Assembly (NCBI RefSeq): GCF_900107745.1
Contig: NZ_FNRO01000002.1
Location: 558,001 to 622,000, forward strand
Source: Variovorax sp. YR216
Lineage (GTDB): Bacteria > Pseudomonadota > Gammaproteobacteria > Burkholderiales > Burkholderiaceae_C
Length of the DNA stretch: 64,000 nucleotides
Reading direction: 5' to 3'
Shown: piece after piece, positions 18,808 to 28,354 of the stretch
Position numbering within the stretch: the stretch's first letter is position 1
Layout of the letters: every line of letters begins with the position of its first letter
Position numbers and translations under genes: made by a program
The notes under the pieces: generated by a model
Told to the model about the DNA's origin: nothing
What the model saw: the letters and a program-made list of their open reading frames with translations, nothing else
Database searches by the model: none

Positions 18808-20022
18808 ATGATCATCCAAAGCCTGCTCGATACCGATCTCTACAAGTTCACCATGATGCAGGTCGTGCTGCATCACTTCCCGGGTGCGCGCGTCGAATAC
18901 CGCTTCAAGTGCCGAAACCCGGGCGTTGACCTCGCGCGCTTCGCCGGGCAGATCCGCGAGGAGATCCGCCATCTGTGCTCGCTGCAGTTCAAGGATGCGG
19001 AGCTCGGCTACCTGCGCTCGATGCGCTTCATCAAGAGCGATTTCGTGGACTTCCTCGGGCTGTTCCGTCTGAACGAGAAGTACATCAACATCATCCCGCT
19101 GCCGTCTGGCGAACTCGACATCCGCATCCGCGGGCCCTGGCTGCACACGATCCTGTTCGAGATCCCGGTGCTGGCCATCGTCAACGAGGTCTATTTCCGC
19201 AATACGCAGCCGAAGCCCGACCTCGCCGAAGGGCGCCGCCGACTGGAAGCCAAGATCGGGCAGTTGCAGGACGACCATCTGGCCGATCTCAAGATCGCCG
19301 ACTACGGCACGCGCCGCCGTTTCTCCAACGAATGGCACGAGGAAGTGCTGCGCACGCTCTCCGAACGGCTCGGCGCGGTGACCTCGCCGCAGCCGCTCGG
19401 CCTTGCCAAGCTGCCGCAGTTCGCGGGCACCAGCAATGTGCTGTATGCCATGAAGCTCGGGCTGATCCCGCTCGGCACGATGGCGCATGAGTACCTGCAG
19501 GCCTGCCAGGCGCTCGGGCCGCGTCTGCGCGACAGCCAGGTGTTCGGCTTCGAAATGTGGGCGAAGGAATATCGCGGCGACCTCGGGATCGCGCTGTCCG
19601 ACGTCTACGGCATGAGCGCCTTCCTGCGCGATTTCGACCTGTACTTCTGCAAGCTCTTCGACGGCGCGCGCCACGACAGCGGCGATCCGTTCGAGTGGGG
19701 CGAACGGATGCTGGCGCACTATGCCGCGAACCGCGTCGACCCACGGACCAAGACGCTGATCTTCAGCGACAGCCTGACGGTGCCGCGCACCATCGAGCTT
19801 TATCGGCAGTTCAGGGGGCGCTGCCAGCTTGCCTTCGGCATCGGCACCAACCTGACCAACGACCTCGGCTACGAGCCGCTGCAGATCGTGATCAAGATGA
19901 TCGCCTGCAACGACCAGCCCGTGGCCAAGCTGTCCGACACGCCGTCCAAGAACATGTGCGAGGACGAGCGGTATCTCGCCTATCTGCGCCAGGTCTTCGA
20001 GATCGAGCAGCCTGCCGCATGA
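18808..20022 (+). CDS. pncB: Nicotinate phosphoribosyltransferase PncB
   Basis: 404 residues, standard bacterial PncB length. It converts nicotinate and PRPP to nicotinate mononucleotide in NAD salvage, with ATP hydrolysis stimulating the reaction. Visible hallmarks are the N-terminus [20 protein letters not shown], the [16 protein letters not shown] block near residue 170, and the PRPP-side segment [19 protein letters not shown]. Start ATG 18808 gives the expected N-terminus. Its TGA overlaps the ATG of the antiporter gene (ATGA), so the two are translated together, an arrangement without an obvious metabolic reason. Confidence 0.96.
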   Translation: MIIQSLLDTDLYKFTMMQVVLHHFPGARVEYRFKCRNPGVDLARFAGQIREEIRHLCSLQFKDAELGYLRSMRFIKSDFVDFLGLFRLNEKYINIIPLPSGELDIRIRGPWLHTILFEIPVLAIVNEVYFRNTQPKPDLAEGRRRLEAKIGQLQDDHLADLKIADYGTRRRFSNEWHEEVLRTLSERLGAVTSPQPLGLAKLPQFAGTSNVLYAMKLGLIPLGTMAHEYLQACQALGPRLRDSQVFGFEMWAKEYRGDLGIALSDVYGMSAFLRDFDLYFCKLFDGARHDSGDPFEWGERMLAHYAANRVDPRTKTLIFSDSLTVPRTIELYRQFRGRCQLAFGIGTNLTNDLGYEPLQIVIKMIACNDQPVAKLSDTPSKNMCEDERYLAYLRQVFEIEQPAA

Positions 20023-21443
20023 GTGCGTCGGGATCGAGGAAAAGCGTCCTCCGCTCACTCGCTTCCGTTCTCTTGACGTTGCCGGCCGGCGCGTGGGCGG
20101 CCGATGTCGACGGTGCGCGTCTTGCGGTCTGGTGGAGCGTGCCGTTTGCCGGGATCCTCCTGTCGATCGCGCTGATGCCGTTGATGGCGCCGGCGTTCTG
20201 GCACCACCACTACGGCAAGGTCGCCGCGGCCTGGGCGCTGGCCTTCCTGCTTCCGTTTGCCGCGGTCCACGGTGTGCCACTCGCGGGCGCCCAACTGGTA
20301 CACGCGCTCGTCGGCGAGTACATCCCCTTCGTCATCCTGCTGGCCGCGTTGTTCACCGTCTCGGGCGGCATCCATATCCGCGGCAACCTGCGCGGCTCGC
20401 CGCGGCTCAATACGGCCATCCTTGCGATCGGCGCCGTGCTTGCCAGCCTGATGGGAACCACGGGCGCGTCCATGCTGCTGATCCGCCCATTGATCCGTGC
20501 CAATGACAACCGGCGGCACAAGGTGCACGTGATCGTGTTCTTCATCTTCATCGTGTCGAACGTGGGCGGGGCGCTCACGCCCCTGGGTGATCCGCCGCTC
20601 TTCCTGGGATTTCTGAAAGGCGTCGACTTCACCTGGACGCTCCGGAACATCCTGCCGGAAACCCTGTTCATGACGGGCACCCTGCTGGTGCTCTTCCACC
20701 TGCTCGATGCCTGGTACTTTCGCCACGAGACGCTGCTGCCTTTCGATCCGACTCCCGTCACGCGCGGCATCGCCTTCGAAGGCGCGGTCAACTTCTGGCT
20801 GCTGGGCGGTGTCGTGTTTTTCGTGCTCCTGAGCGGCGTGTGGAAGTCGCCCGTGCGCTTGGACGTGTTCGGCACGGAGGTGGGGCTGCCGGGCCTTGTG
20901 CGCGACGCGGCGCTGGTCGCGATCATCCTGCTGTCGCTGCGCATCACGGCAGCCGAGGTGCATGAAGCCAATCAGTTCGGCTGGGGGCCGATGATCGAGG
21001 TCGCCAAGCTCTTCGCGGGCATCTTCGTGACCATCGTGCCTGTGATCGCGATGCTCAAGGCCGGCATCGACGGTCCCTTCGGCCGCATCGTCTCCGCGGT
21101 GACGCAACCGGACGGGCAACCCGATCCGGCGATGTACTTCTGGGCCACCGGCATCCTCAGCTCCTTCCTGGACAATGCACCGACTTACCTGGTGTTCTTC
21201 AATACGGCCGGCGGCGATCCGCAGGCCCTGATGACCACCTACGCGACGACATTGGCGGCGATCTCCGCCGGTGCCGTATTCATGGGCGCCAACACCTACA
21301 TCGGCAACGCGCCCAATCTGATGGTCAAGGCCATCGCGGAAAGCCGCGGCGTGCGGATGCCGAGTTTCTTCGGCTTCATGCTGTGGTCGGGCGGCATCCT
21401 GGTGCCGCTCTTTGTTGTTGCCACCTTCATCTTCTTCCGTTGA
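20019..21443 (+). CDS. Sodium:proton antiporter of the NhaD/ArsB-like (IT) superfamily
   Basis: 474-residue membrane protein with about twelve hydrophobic segments and a signal-like first segment ending near AWA. Diagnostic parts are [39 protein letters not shown] and [20 protein letters not shown], the paired re-entrant loops of NhaD and citrate/arsenite transporters. Predicted to exchange Na+ (or Li+) for H+ at the inner membrane. Start ATG 20019 overlaps the pncB stop. The next gene follows after 2 bp, so this region reads as one long operon. Ion specificity is inferred from family. Confidence 0.83.
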   Translation: MSASGSRKSVLRSLASVLLTLPAGAWAADVDGARLAVWWSVPFAGILLSIALMPLMAPAFWHHHYGKVAAAWALAFLLPFAAVHGVPLAGAQLVHALVGEYIPFVILLAALFTVSGGIHIRGNLRGSPRLNTAILAIGAVLASLMGTTGASMLLIRPLIRANDNRRHKVHVIVFFIFIVSNVGGALTPLGDPPLFLGFLKGVDFTWTLRNILPETLFMTGTLLVLFHLLDAWYFRHETLLPFDPTPVTRGIAFEGAVNFWLLGGVVFFVLLSGVWKSPVRLDVFGTEVGLPGLVRDAALVAIILLSLRITAAEVHEANQFGWGPMIEVAKLFAGIFVTIVPVIAMLKAGIDGPFGRIVSAVTQPDGQPDPAMYFWATGILSSFLDNAPTYLVFFNTAGGDPQALMTTYATTLAAISAGAVFMGANTYIGNAPNLMVKAIAESRGVRMPSFFGFMLWSGGILVPLFVVATFIFFR

Positions 21444-21445
21444 TC

Positions 21446-22432
21446 ATGAACAAGCCCAAAGTCCTCGTTGCCCGTTCGATCTTTCCTGAAACCATCGCCC
21501 GCCTTTCCGAGCACTTCGAGGTCGAGGCGAACCAGAGCGATGAAAGCTGGACCAAGGCGCAGCTCATCGCCAGGCTGAAGGGCAAGCAGGGCGTTTTCAC
21601 CACCGGCAGCGAGCGCATCGACGCCGAGGTGCTCGACGCCTGCCCCGACCTGAAGATCTGCGCCAACATGGCGGTGGGCTACAACAATTTCGACATCGAC
21701 GCGATGACCGCGCACGGCGTGCTCGGCACCAATGCGCCGGACGTGCTCACCGAGACCACCGCCGACTTCGGCTTCGCGCTGTTGATGGCCACCGCGCGCC
21801 GCATCGCCGAGAGCGAACACTTCCTGCGCGCCGGCAAGTGGGAGAAGTGGAGCTACGACATGTTCGCCGGCTCCGACATCCACGGCTCGACGCTCGGCAT
21901 CATCGGCATGGGCCGGATCGGGCAGGGCATCGCCAAGCGCGGCGCGCACGGCTTCGGCATGAAGGTGATCTACCACAACCGCTCGCGGCTCGACGCCAGC
22001 CTCGAAGCCGAGTGCAAGGCCGCGTACGTCGGCAAGGAAGAGCTGCTGAAGACCGCGGATCACGTGGTACTGGTGGTGCCTTACACCCCGGCGTCGCATC
22101 ACACGATCGGCGCCGCCGAGATCGCCCTCATGAAGCCGACCGCGACCCTGATCAACATCGCGCGCGGCGGTATCGTCGACGACGCGGCGCTGGCCGTGGC
22201 GCTGCGCGAGAAGCGCATCGCCGCCGCCGGTCTCGACGTGTTCGAGGGCGAGCCGAAGGTGAACCCCGAGCTGCTCAAGGTGCCGAACGTGGTGCTGACA
22301 CCGCACATCGCCAGCGCCACCGTTCCGACGCGGCGGGCAATGGCCGATCTGGCGGTCGACAACCTCATCGGCTATCTGGTGCACAACAAACCGGTCACGC
22401 CGCTCAACCCCTCCGTTCTCGCAACCCGATAA
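21446..22432 (+). CDS. D-2-hydroxyacid dehydrogenase (glyoxylate/hydroxypyruvate reductase type)
   Basis: 328-residue cytoplasmic NAD(P)H-dependent reductase. The Rossmann loop is GMGRIGQGIAKR, and the catalytic triad of the family is present: Arg in INIARGGIVDD, Glu in VFEGEP and His in TPHIASAT. Substrate-domain segment NMAVGYNNFDIDAM is typical of GhrB/glyoxylate reductase rather than of D-lactate or phosphoglycerate dehydrogenase. HNRSRLD after strand 2 suggests NADPH preference. ATG 21446 starts 2 bp after the antiporter stop. It probably reduces glyoxylate or hydroxypyruvate. Confidence 0.88.
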   Translation: MNKPKVLVARSIFPETIARLSEHFEVEANQSDESWTKAQLIARLKGKQGVFTTGSERIDAEVLDACPDLKICANMAVGYNNFDIDAMTAHGVLGTNAPDVLTETTADFGFALLMATARRIAESEHFLRAGKWEKWSYDMFAGSDIHGSTLGIIGMGRIGQGIAKRGAHGFGMKVIYHNRSRLDASLEAECKAAYVGKEELLKTADHVVLVVPYTPASHHTIGAAEIALMKPTATLINIARGGIVDDAALAVALREKRIAAAGLDVFEGEPKVNPELLKVPNVVLTPHIASATVPTRRAMADLAVDNLIGYLVHNKPVTPLNPSVLATR

Positions 22433-22448
22433 GAAAACCACCAGACCC

Positions 22449-23795
22449 GTGATCGAAACCTGGATCCTGCTGGCCCTCGCGGCCCTGAATTTCATCCTCA
22501 TCGCGTGGCTGCTGGCGCGCAAGCCGTCGCCGCCGGACCACTCGGCGCTGGTCGCCACCCTGGCCGCCAGCAACGAGCGCATCGAGCGCGAACTGCGGCA
22601 CGAGATCAGCGAGTCTTCGCGCGGCGCCCGGCAGGAAACCGCCCAGGCCTTCGCCAACTTTCAGCAGGCGCTGGTGCATCAGGGCGCGGAATCCACGCGC
22701 ACGCAGAACGCGCAGATCGATGCCTTCGCGCAGCAGCTGGCGCTGCTGCAGAAGACGCTCGCCGACACGCTCAACACGCAGCTGCAGGGCCTGAGCGAAT
22801 CGAACGCGCGACGCCTTGCCGAAGTGCGCGCGACGATGGAGACCCAACTCGCCCAGCTCCAGCAGACCAACACCGCCAAGCTCGACGAGATGCGCAAGAC
22901 GGTCGACGAGAAGCTGCAGAGCACACTCGAAGCCCGTCTCGGCGAGAGCTTCAAGCAGGTGGCCGACCGGCTCGAGCAGGTGCACAAGGGGCTCGGCGAA
23001 ATGCAGACGCTCGCAGTCGGCGTCGGCAGCCTGCAGCGCGTGCTGACCAACGTCAAGACACGCGGCGTGTTCGGCGAAGTCCAGCTCGAGGCCCTGCTCG
23101 AGCAGGTGCTGACGCCGGACCAGTACGCCAAGCAGGTCGAGACCAAGCCACGCAGCGGCCAGCGGGTGGATTTCGCGATCCGCTTTCCGGGCCGGGGCGG
23201 CGATGGTGCGCCGGTGTGGCTGCCGATCGACGCCAAGTTTCCACGCGACGACTACGAACGCCTGCTCGACGCGCACGAGCGCGCCGATCCCGCGGCGGCC
23301 GAAGCGGCGGCCAAGGCGCTTGAAGCGCGGATCCGCTCGGAAGCGAAGTCGATTTCCGAAAATTACCTCGCCGCACCGCACACCACCGATTTCGCGGTTC
23401 TTTTCCTGCCGGTCGAAAGCCTCTATGCCGAAGTGCTGCGCCGCCCGGGGCTGATGGACGCGATCCAGCGGCAGCACCGGGTGACGCTCGCGGGGCCGAC
23501 CACGCTGCTGGCCATGCTCAACAGCCTGCACATGGGCTTTCGCACGCTGGCGCTGGAGCACCAGGCATCCGAGGTCTGGAAGGTGCTCGGCGCGGTCAAG
23601 ACCGAGTTCGAGCGCTACGGGGACTGGGTCGCACGCATCAAGGAACAGGTCTCCAAGGCCTCCGACACCATCGACAAGGCCGATACGCGCGCCAAGCAGA
23701 TGCGCCTGGCGCTGCGCAAGGTCGAGGCCCTGCCGGAATCGCAGACCCAGGGGCTGCTGCCACTCATCGACGGCGAGGACGACAGCGCCTCGTGA
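22449..23795 (+). CDS. rmuC: DNA recombination protein RmuC
   Basis: 448 residues. One N-terminal membrane helix (residues 4-22) is followed by a long coiled coil (about 30-190) and the RmuC nuclease-like domain with GVFGEVQLEALLEQVL, LPIDAKFPRDDYERL and ISENYLAAPHTTDFAVLFLP. RmuC suppresses inversions at short inverted repeats and belongs to the PD-(D/E)xK fold. GTG start at 22449, 16 bp after the dehydrogenase gene. Its stop overlaps the GTG start of the MFS gene (GTGA). The presence of RmuC is notable only because this genome has many inverted-repeat elements. Confidence 0.94.
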   Translation: MIETWILLALAALNFILIAWLLARKPSPPDHSALVATLAASNERIERELRHEISESSRGARQETAQAFANFQQALVHQGAESTRTQNAQIDAFAQQLALLQKTLADTLNTQLQGLSESNARRLAEVRATMETQLAQLQQTNTAKLDEMRKTVDEKLQSTLEARLGESFKQVADRLEQVHKGLGEMQTLAVGVGSLQRVLTNVKTRGVFGEVQLEALLEQVLTPDQYAKQVETKPRSGQRVDFAIRFPGRGGDGAPVWLPIDAKFPRDDYERLLDAHERADPAAAEAAAKALEARIRSEAKSISENYLAAPHTTDFAVLFLPVESLYAEVLRRPGLMDAIQRQHRVTLAGPTTLLAMLNSLHMGFRTLALEHQASEVWKVLGAVKTEFERYGDWVARIKEQVSKASDTIDKADTRAKQMRLALRKVEALPESQTQGLLPLIDGEDDSAS

Positions 23796-24979
23796 ACGCC
23801 GGCCTGCTTCGCCTGATCCTCGCGCAGGTCTGCCTGCATGCGGCGATGACGGGCACCCGGCTCGCGGCGCCGCTGCTCGCGCTGCGGGACGGTCACAGCG
23901 CTGCGTCGGTCGGCGTGCTGCTTTCGCTGTTCGCGCTGACGCAGGTCTTTCTCGCGCTACCGGCGGGCCGCTTCGCCGACCGGCATGGACTGCGGCGTCC
24001 GCTTTCGATCGCCGTGGTTTCGGCCATGAGCGGTGCGGCGCTGGCCGGGGCATTTCCTGTGTTTCCGGTCCTGTGCCTCGCGGCCTTGCTCACCGGCGGC
24101 GCGACCGGCATCGCGGTCATTGCGCTGCAGCGCCATGTCGGCCGTGCGGCCGAAGGCCCGGTCCAGCTCAAGCAGGTGTTCAGCTGGCTGGCCATCGCGC
24201 CGGCTGCGGCCAACTTCGTCGGACCGTTCGTTACCGGGCTCCTGATTGACCATGCGGGGCCGACGCCCGGTGACCTGATCGGCTATCGCGTCGCCTTCGC
24301 GCTGCTGACGCTGCTGCCGATCGCCTGCTGGCTCCTCGCGCGCAGCACGCAGGAGCTGCCCACCGCGCGCGCGCCGGAAGGTGCCGCCAAGGCGCGCGCG
24401 TGGGACCTTCTGGCCGAGCCGATGTTCAGGCGCCTTCTTTTCGTCAACTGGCTCCAGTCGGCTTCATGGGACGTGCACACCTTCGTGCTGCCGATCCTGG
24501 GCCACGAGCGCGGGCTCAGCGCGTCCATGATCGGCACCATCCTTGGTGCTTTCGCGGTCGCGGCCGCCGCGATTCGCGTCGTGCTGCCGCTGGTGGCGTC
24601 ACGCTTCAGCGAGCGCGCCGTCATCACCGCCTCGAACGTGATCACGGCGCTCGTCTTCGCCGCCTATCCGCTGATGACCTCGGCGTTCGGCATGGGCTTG
24701 TGCTCCGTGATTCTGGGCGTCGCGCTGGGGGCGGTTCAGCCGATGGTGATGAGCATGCTCCACCAGATCACACCGCATGCGCGGCACGGCGAAGCACTGG
24801 GTCTGCGGGTGATGACCCTCAATGCCTCGAGCGTCGCGATGCCGATGCTGTTCGGCGCGGCCGGCGCGATCATCGGTGTGGCCGGCGTGTTCTGGATCGT
24901 CGGCGGCGTGGTCGCCCTGGGCACGCGCTCCGTGTGGGGCCTGCAGGCCCCCCCGCCCGAAAACCCCGCGACGCATTGA
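23792..24979 (+). CDS. MFS transporter
   Basis: 395 residues, twelve predicted membrane helices. The loop 2-3 motif is AGRFADRHGLRRPL, a canonical MFS motif A. The sequence GALVGAVQPMVMSMLHQ-like segment near residue 310 and LGLRVMTLNASSVAMP resemble YfcJ/arabinose-efflux-like exporters of unknown substrate. GTG start overlaps the rmuC stop, so the gene is in the pncB-to-MFS operon. Repeat copy D follows 21 bp downstream and may end the transcript. Substrate cannot be predicted. Confidence 0.85.
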   Translation: MNAGLLRLILAQVCLHAAMTGTRLAAPLLALRDGHSAASVGVLLSLFALTQVFLALPAGRFADRHGLRRPLSIAVVSAMSGAALAGAFPVFPVLCLAALLTGGATGIAVIALQRHVGRAAEGPVQLKQVFSWLAIAPAAANFVGPFVTGLLIDHAGPTPGDLIGYRVAFALLTLLPIACWLLARSTQELPTARAPEGAAKARAWDLLAEPMFRRLLFVNWLQSASWDVHTFVLPILGHERGLSASMIGTILGAFAVAAAAIRVVLPLVASRFSERAVITASNVITALVFAAYPLMTSAFGMGLCSVILGVALGAVQPMVMSMLHQITPHARHGEALGLRVMTLNASSVAMPMLFGAAGAIIGVAGVFWIVGGVVALGTRSVWGLQAPPPENPATH

Positions 24980-25000
24980 CTCGCACGGAAAAAAGCCAGA

Positions 25001-25091
25001 AACACCGCGGAACCGGCTCCGCCGGGCCGCTGGTGTTGCCCCCGGTGGGGGGTGGAGAGCGACACGAAGTGCGCGAGCCTGGGGGCGAGCT
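25001..25091 (+). repeat. Dispersed three-hairpin intergenic repeat, copy D
   Basis: Hairpin 1 outer stem AACACC/GGTGTT with GCGG/CCGC; hairpin 2 CCCCC-GGTG-GGGGG; hairpin 3 GCG-a-CAC-GAA-GTG-CGC. The terminal GAGCT runs into the TAG stop (25090-25092 on the minus strand) of the convergent LOG-family gene. Confidence 0.85.
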
Positions 25092-25983
25092 ACAGCTTAT
25101 AGAAGCGCTTGATGTAGCTCCAGGCGTCTTCGGGCGCATCGACGTACTCGATCAGCTTCACGTCCCCGGGCGAAATCACGCCTTCCTCGGCGAGGAACTC
25201 GAAATTGATGAGCTGCTTCCAGTAGTCCGACCCGAAGAGCACGATCGGAACCGGCTTCGCCTTGCGTGTCTGAACCAGCGTGATGACCTCGAACAGCTCA
25301 TCCAGCGTTCCGAAGCCGCCGGGAAACGCGACCAGCGCCTTCGCACGCATCATGAAATGCATCTTGCGGATCGCGAAGTAGTGGAACTTGAAGCTCAGCG
25401 CCGGGGTGACGTAGGGGTTGGCTTCCTCTTCCATCGGCAGGGCGATCGCGAGCCCGACCGAGATGCCGCCGCCTTCGTAGGCGCCGCGGTTGGCCGCCTG
25501 CATGATGCCCGGGCCGCCGCCGGTGCAGACGAAGAGCTTGTCTTCGGGGTCGCAGTCGTTGCTGTACTGGGCGACCAGCTTGCCGAAGGCGCGCGCCTTC
25601 TCGTAGTAATGCGAACTCCGTGCGAGCCGGCGCCAGCGTTCGGCGGCCACGGAATCGCCGGCGGCATCGGCCTGGGCGATCAGCGCGCCGGATTCCTCCT
25701 CGCTGCGGAAGCGCGCGCTGCCGAACACCACGACCGTGTTCTCGATGCCGTGGGCGCGCATCTCGATGTCGGGCTTCATCAGCTCGAGCTGCATGCGCAG
25801 GCCGCGTGTCTCGCGGCGAAGGAGGAATTCAGGATCGGCGAAGGCCAGCCGCGAGGGATCGGTGTTGAGCGGGAGTCCCTTGTCCGCGTGGGCCTGGAGT
25901 GTGGCCCATGCGTCGGCGAGTCGTTTGTCGTGAAGGTCGTGTGTACTGTTGGACATGGTCTTGCGCAAGAAGCGGGTGAGCAT
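25090..25983 (-). CDS. LOG-family protein (TIGR00730-type nucleotide phosphoribohydrolase)
   Basis: 297 residues. Rossmann-like enzyme with VVVFGSARFRSEEES, the nucleotide-binding CTGGGPGIMQAANRGA and the catalytic PGGFGTLDELFE motif. LOG proteins cleave cytokinin or purine monophosphates to base and ribose-5-phosphate; those once labelled lysine decarboxylase belong here. The N-terminal 70 residues before the fold are longer than in plant LOG proteins and match the larger bacterial subgroup. The start is uncertain: ATG 25983 has AAGG upstream, ATG 25956 would remove nine residues. Its stop is shared with the end of repeat copy D. Confidence 0.88.
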   Translation of the reverse strand: MLTRFLRKTMSNSTHDLHDKRLADAWATLQAHADKGLPLNTDPSRLAFADPEFLLRRETRGLRMQLELMKPDIEMRAHGIENTVVVFGSARFRSEEESGALIAQADAAGDSVAAERWRRLARSSHYYEKARAFGKLVAQYSNDCDPEDKLFVCTGGGPGIMQAANRGAYEGGGISVGLAIALPMEEEANPYVTPALSFKFHYFAIRKMHFMMRAKALVAFPGGFGTLDELFEVITLVQTRKAKPVPIVLFGSDYWKQLINFEFLAEEGVISPGDVKLIEYVDAPEDAWSYIKRFYKL

Positions 25984-26027
25984 TTTGCGCCTTGCAGGTT
26001 CCGGGCCCGGTGTTGGTGCACGAACGC

Positions 26028-26053
26028 AAAAAAGGCTCCCGAAGGAGCCTTTT
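26028..26053 (-). terminator. Intrinsic terminator after efp
   Basis: Stem AAAAGGCTCC/GGAGCCTTTT with a CGAA loop. On the minus strand it follows the efp stop by 20 bp and runs into T residues. The A/T flanks would also allow function in the other direction, though no plus-strand gene precedes it. Confidence 0.85.
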
Positions 26054-26073
26054 AGAGTGAACGCTCGAATCGC

Positions 26074-26628
26074 TCAGACGCGCTTGCGGTATTCGCCGGT
26101 GCGGGTGTCGATTTCGATGCGGTCGCCTTGCGCGACGAACAGCGGAACGCCGATTTCAAAGCCGGTGGCGATCTTCGCGGGCTTCATGACCTTGCCCGAG
26201 GTGTCACCCTTGACGGCCGGCTCGGTCCAGGTGATCTCGCGCTCGACGCTGGTCGGCAGTTCGACCGAGATCGCCTTGCCGTCGTAGAAGACCACTTCGA
26301 CCGGCATGCCGTCTTCGAGGTAGTTGAGCGCGTCGCCCATGTTCTCGGCTTCGACTTCGTACTGGTTGTATTCGGTGTCCATGCAGACGTACATCGGGTC
26401 GGCGAAGTAGGAGTAGGTGCAGTCCTTCTTCTCGAGGATGATCTGCTCCATCTTGTCGTCGGCCTTGAAGACCACTTCGGTGTTGAAGTTGGCGATCAGG
26501 CTCTTGAGCTTCATGCGCACGGTGGCGGAATTGCGGCCGCCGCGGCTGTATTCGGTCTTGAGGACGACCATGGGGTCCTTGCCGTGCATGATCACGTTGC
26601 CGGCGCGAATTTCTTGAGCGATTTTCAT
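26074..26628 (-). CDS. efp: Elongation factor P, arginine-rhamnosylated type
   Basis: 184-residue translation factor that relieves ribosome stalling at polyproline. The modified loop reads SRGGRNSAT with Arg at position 32, where enteric EF-P has the lysine modified by EpmABC. Arg32 EF-P proteins are rhamnosylated by EarP, and an earP gene lies 118 bp upstream on the same strand. All three domains are complete, ending [10 protein letters not shown]. The start ATG 26628 gives the normal [11 protein letters not shown] end. An excellent terminator follows. A proline-rich TonB encoded at 47.2-47.9 kb is one likely client. Confidence 0.97.
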   Translation of the reverse strand: MKIAQEIRAGNVIMHGKDPMVVLKTEYSRGGRNSATVRMKLKSLIANFNTEVVFKADDKMEQIILEKKDCTYSYFADPMYVCMDTEYNQYEVEAENMGDALNYLEDGMPVEVVFYDGKAISVELPTSVEREITWTEPAVKGDTSGKVMKPAKIATGFEIGVPLFVAQGDRIEIDTRTGEYRKRV

Positions 26629-26746
26629 AATCAGGATCTCTGGATGTAGGCCGCTCGTTGCATCTGCACCGCGGCGGGTTCGGCGGAAAAGGGGATGCCG
26701 GGGCGACAGGAGCTGCCCAAGCCGGAATTCCGCAAAGCCCGCAATT

Positions 26747-27820
26747 TTAGCTTTTTTGGGTCACGAAACGAATCAGGCGGGTCAAAAGATCCTCTTGTGC
26801 CAATAGAGATTCGCGCGCGGCGTGCGCCGCCGAAGCCCACTCCGTGAGCGTCGATCGGTCGAGCACGGGCAGGGGGCTCGGAGAAATGCCGTTCCAGCGG
26901 TGATGGAAATCGCGCAGCGAGCGCGGCGCTTTCATCCAGTCGAGAAAGGCGTCGAGCTTGGTGTGGTGCGCGTCGTCGTCCTGAGGATAGATCTGCCACA
27001 CCATCGGCGCGCCCGCCCAGAGCGCGCGGACCAGCGAATCCTCGCCGCGCACGAAGTTGAGGTCGCTGGCCCAGAGGAGATGGTCGAAATCGGTCTGCGA
27101 TACGTAGGGCAGCCAGGAAATCGACAGGGCGCCGCGCTGGGCCGGCCCCGGCGGGAGCGCGGCGGTGGCGCGGCCGGCCGTCACCAGCAGGCGGGTCGGC
27201 TCGCCTGCGCTTTCCAACTGCCCGAGGAGGTTGTCGAGCGCACGAGGTTCATAGCAGAAGAGCGACACCAGCCGCTCGCCCTGCCAGGGAATCGCGTGCG
27301 CGGCGAGCCAGGCTGCGCGGTCGAAGCTTTCGCGGCGCGCCATCAGGTCGGGTTCGCGCAGCAGGCCGCCGGTCGCGGTGGTGAAGCCGGGATAGAAGAA
27401 GTGCTTGGTCAGGCCCGCACCGGGGTCCCGGAAGACAGGCGAGGGCAGTCGATGCAGCCGCTCGACGTACGGTTCTGCGGAGAGATATTCGAGGTTGATC
27501 CAGCGGCGCCGCGCTCCTCCTTCAGGCTGCTGCTGACGGGCGAAGAGCGAGACGACCTCCGGCGCGGGATCGCAGCCGAAGGCCTCGATCAGCACGTCCG
27601 GGGCCGGCGCGCCAGCGGCTTGCCGCGCAGCGTCACGCTCCGTCCAGTGAACCACCGTGACACCCGGACACCCGGCGGGCGCCATCCAGACCAGCGCCGA
27701 GGGCTCGTCGATCCAGAGGCGCACCTTTTCGCCCCGGCCCGCGAGTCCGGTCGCGAGCCGCCAGCAGACGCCGACGTCGCCATGGTTGTCGATCATCTTG
27801 CAGAAAATGTCCCAGCGCAT
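26747..27820 (-). CDS. earP: EF-P arginine rhamnosyltransferase EarP
   Basis: 357-residue GT-B glycosyltransferase (former DUF2331) that moves rhamnose from dTDP-rhamnose to Arg32 of EF-P. The N-terminal [20 protein letters not shown] contains the paired Asp residues (D11, D15 here) that correspond to the essential pair known in characterised EarP. The C-terminal donor-site block [20 protein letters not shown], including the conserved Glu, is intact. ATG 27820 removes 15 upstream residues with no family character. It is upstream of efp on the same strand, so enzyme and target are probably co-expressed. Divergent from the OsmC gene. Confidence 0.95.
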   Translation of the reverse strand: MRWDIFCKMIDNHGDVGVCWRLATGLAGRGEKVRLWIDEPSALVWMAPAGCPGVTVVHWTERDAARQAAGAPAPDVLIEAFGCDPAPEVVSLFARQQQPEGGARRRWINLEYLSAEPYVERLHRLPSPVFRDPGAGLTKHFFYPGFTTATGGLLREPDLMARRESFDRAAWLAAHAIPWQGERLVSLFCYEPRALDNLLGQLESAGEPTRLLVTAGRATAALPPGPAQRGALSISWLPYVSQTDFDHLLWASDLNFVRGEDSLVRALWAGAPMVWQIYPQDDDAHHTKLDAFLDWMKAPRSLRDFHHRWNGISPSPLPVLDRSTLTEWASAAHAARESLLAQEDLLTRLIRFVTQKS

Positions 27821-27867
27821 CGCGGGATACTCTACAGCCCCCACTCGATTCACCGGAGACAGCATCC

Positions 27868-28350
27868 ATGGCCCAGCACACGGCCGAAATCACCTGGCAA
27901 CGCGGCGGCCAGGACTTCGTCGGCAATCGCTACAGCCGCCGCCATGCGATCCGCTTCGACGGCGGCGCCGAATGGACAGGCTCGTCGTCGCCGCATGTGG
28001 TGCCGGTCCCGCTGTCCGACCCCGCTGCCGTCGACCCCGAGGAAGCCTTCGTCGCCTCGCTGTCGAGCTGCCACATGCTGTGGTTCCTGTCGATCGCGGC
28101 TGCGCGGGGCTTCTGCGTGGAGAGCTATGTCGACCGGGCCGTCGGCCGGATGGGCGCCAACGCCGCAGGCAAGATCGCGATGACCGTGGTCACGCTGCGG
28201 CCGGAGGTACGGTTCTCCGGCGAGCGCCTCCCTTCCACTGCGCAGATCGAGGAAATGCATCACGCGGCGCACGACGAATGCTTCATCGCCAATTCCGTGA
28301 AGACCGAGGTCCGGTGCGAACCGGTGCCCGCGGATGCGGCTCCCCAGTAA
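27868..28350 (+). CDS. OsmC family peroxidase-like protein
   Basis: 160 residues. The two redox cysteines of the family are present: one in [12 protein letters not shown] and one in HDECFIANS, with the Glu of DPEEAFV. Such proteins reduce organic hydroperoxides using a reactive thiol, either Ohr type or OsmC/YhfA type; the spacing here fits the general OsmC group better than Ohr. Cytoplasmic. It is divergent from earP with a 47-bp spacer and is followed after 4 bp by uvrC, so it may drive uvrC transcription as well. Confidence 0.88.
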   Translation: MAQHTAEITWQRGGQDFVGNRYSRRHAIRFDGGAEWTGSSSPHVVPVPLSDPAAVDPEEAFVASLSSCHMLWFLSIAAARGFCVESYVDRAVGRMGANAAGKIAMTVVTLRPEVRFSGERLPSTAQIEEMHHAAHDECFIANSVKTEVRCEPVPADAAPQ

Positions 28351-28354
28351 ACCG

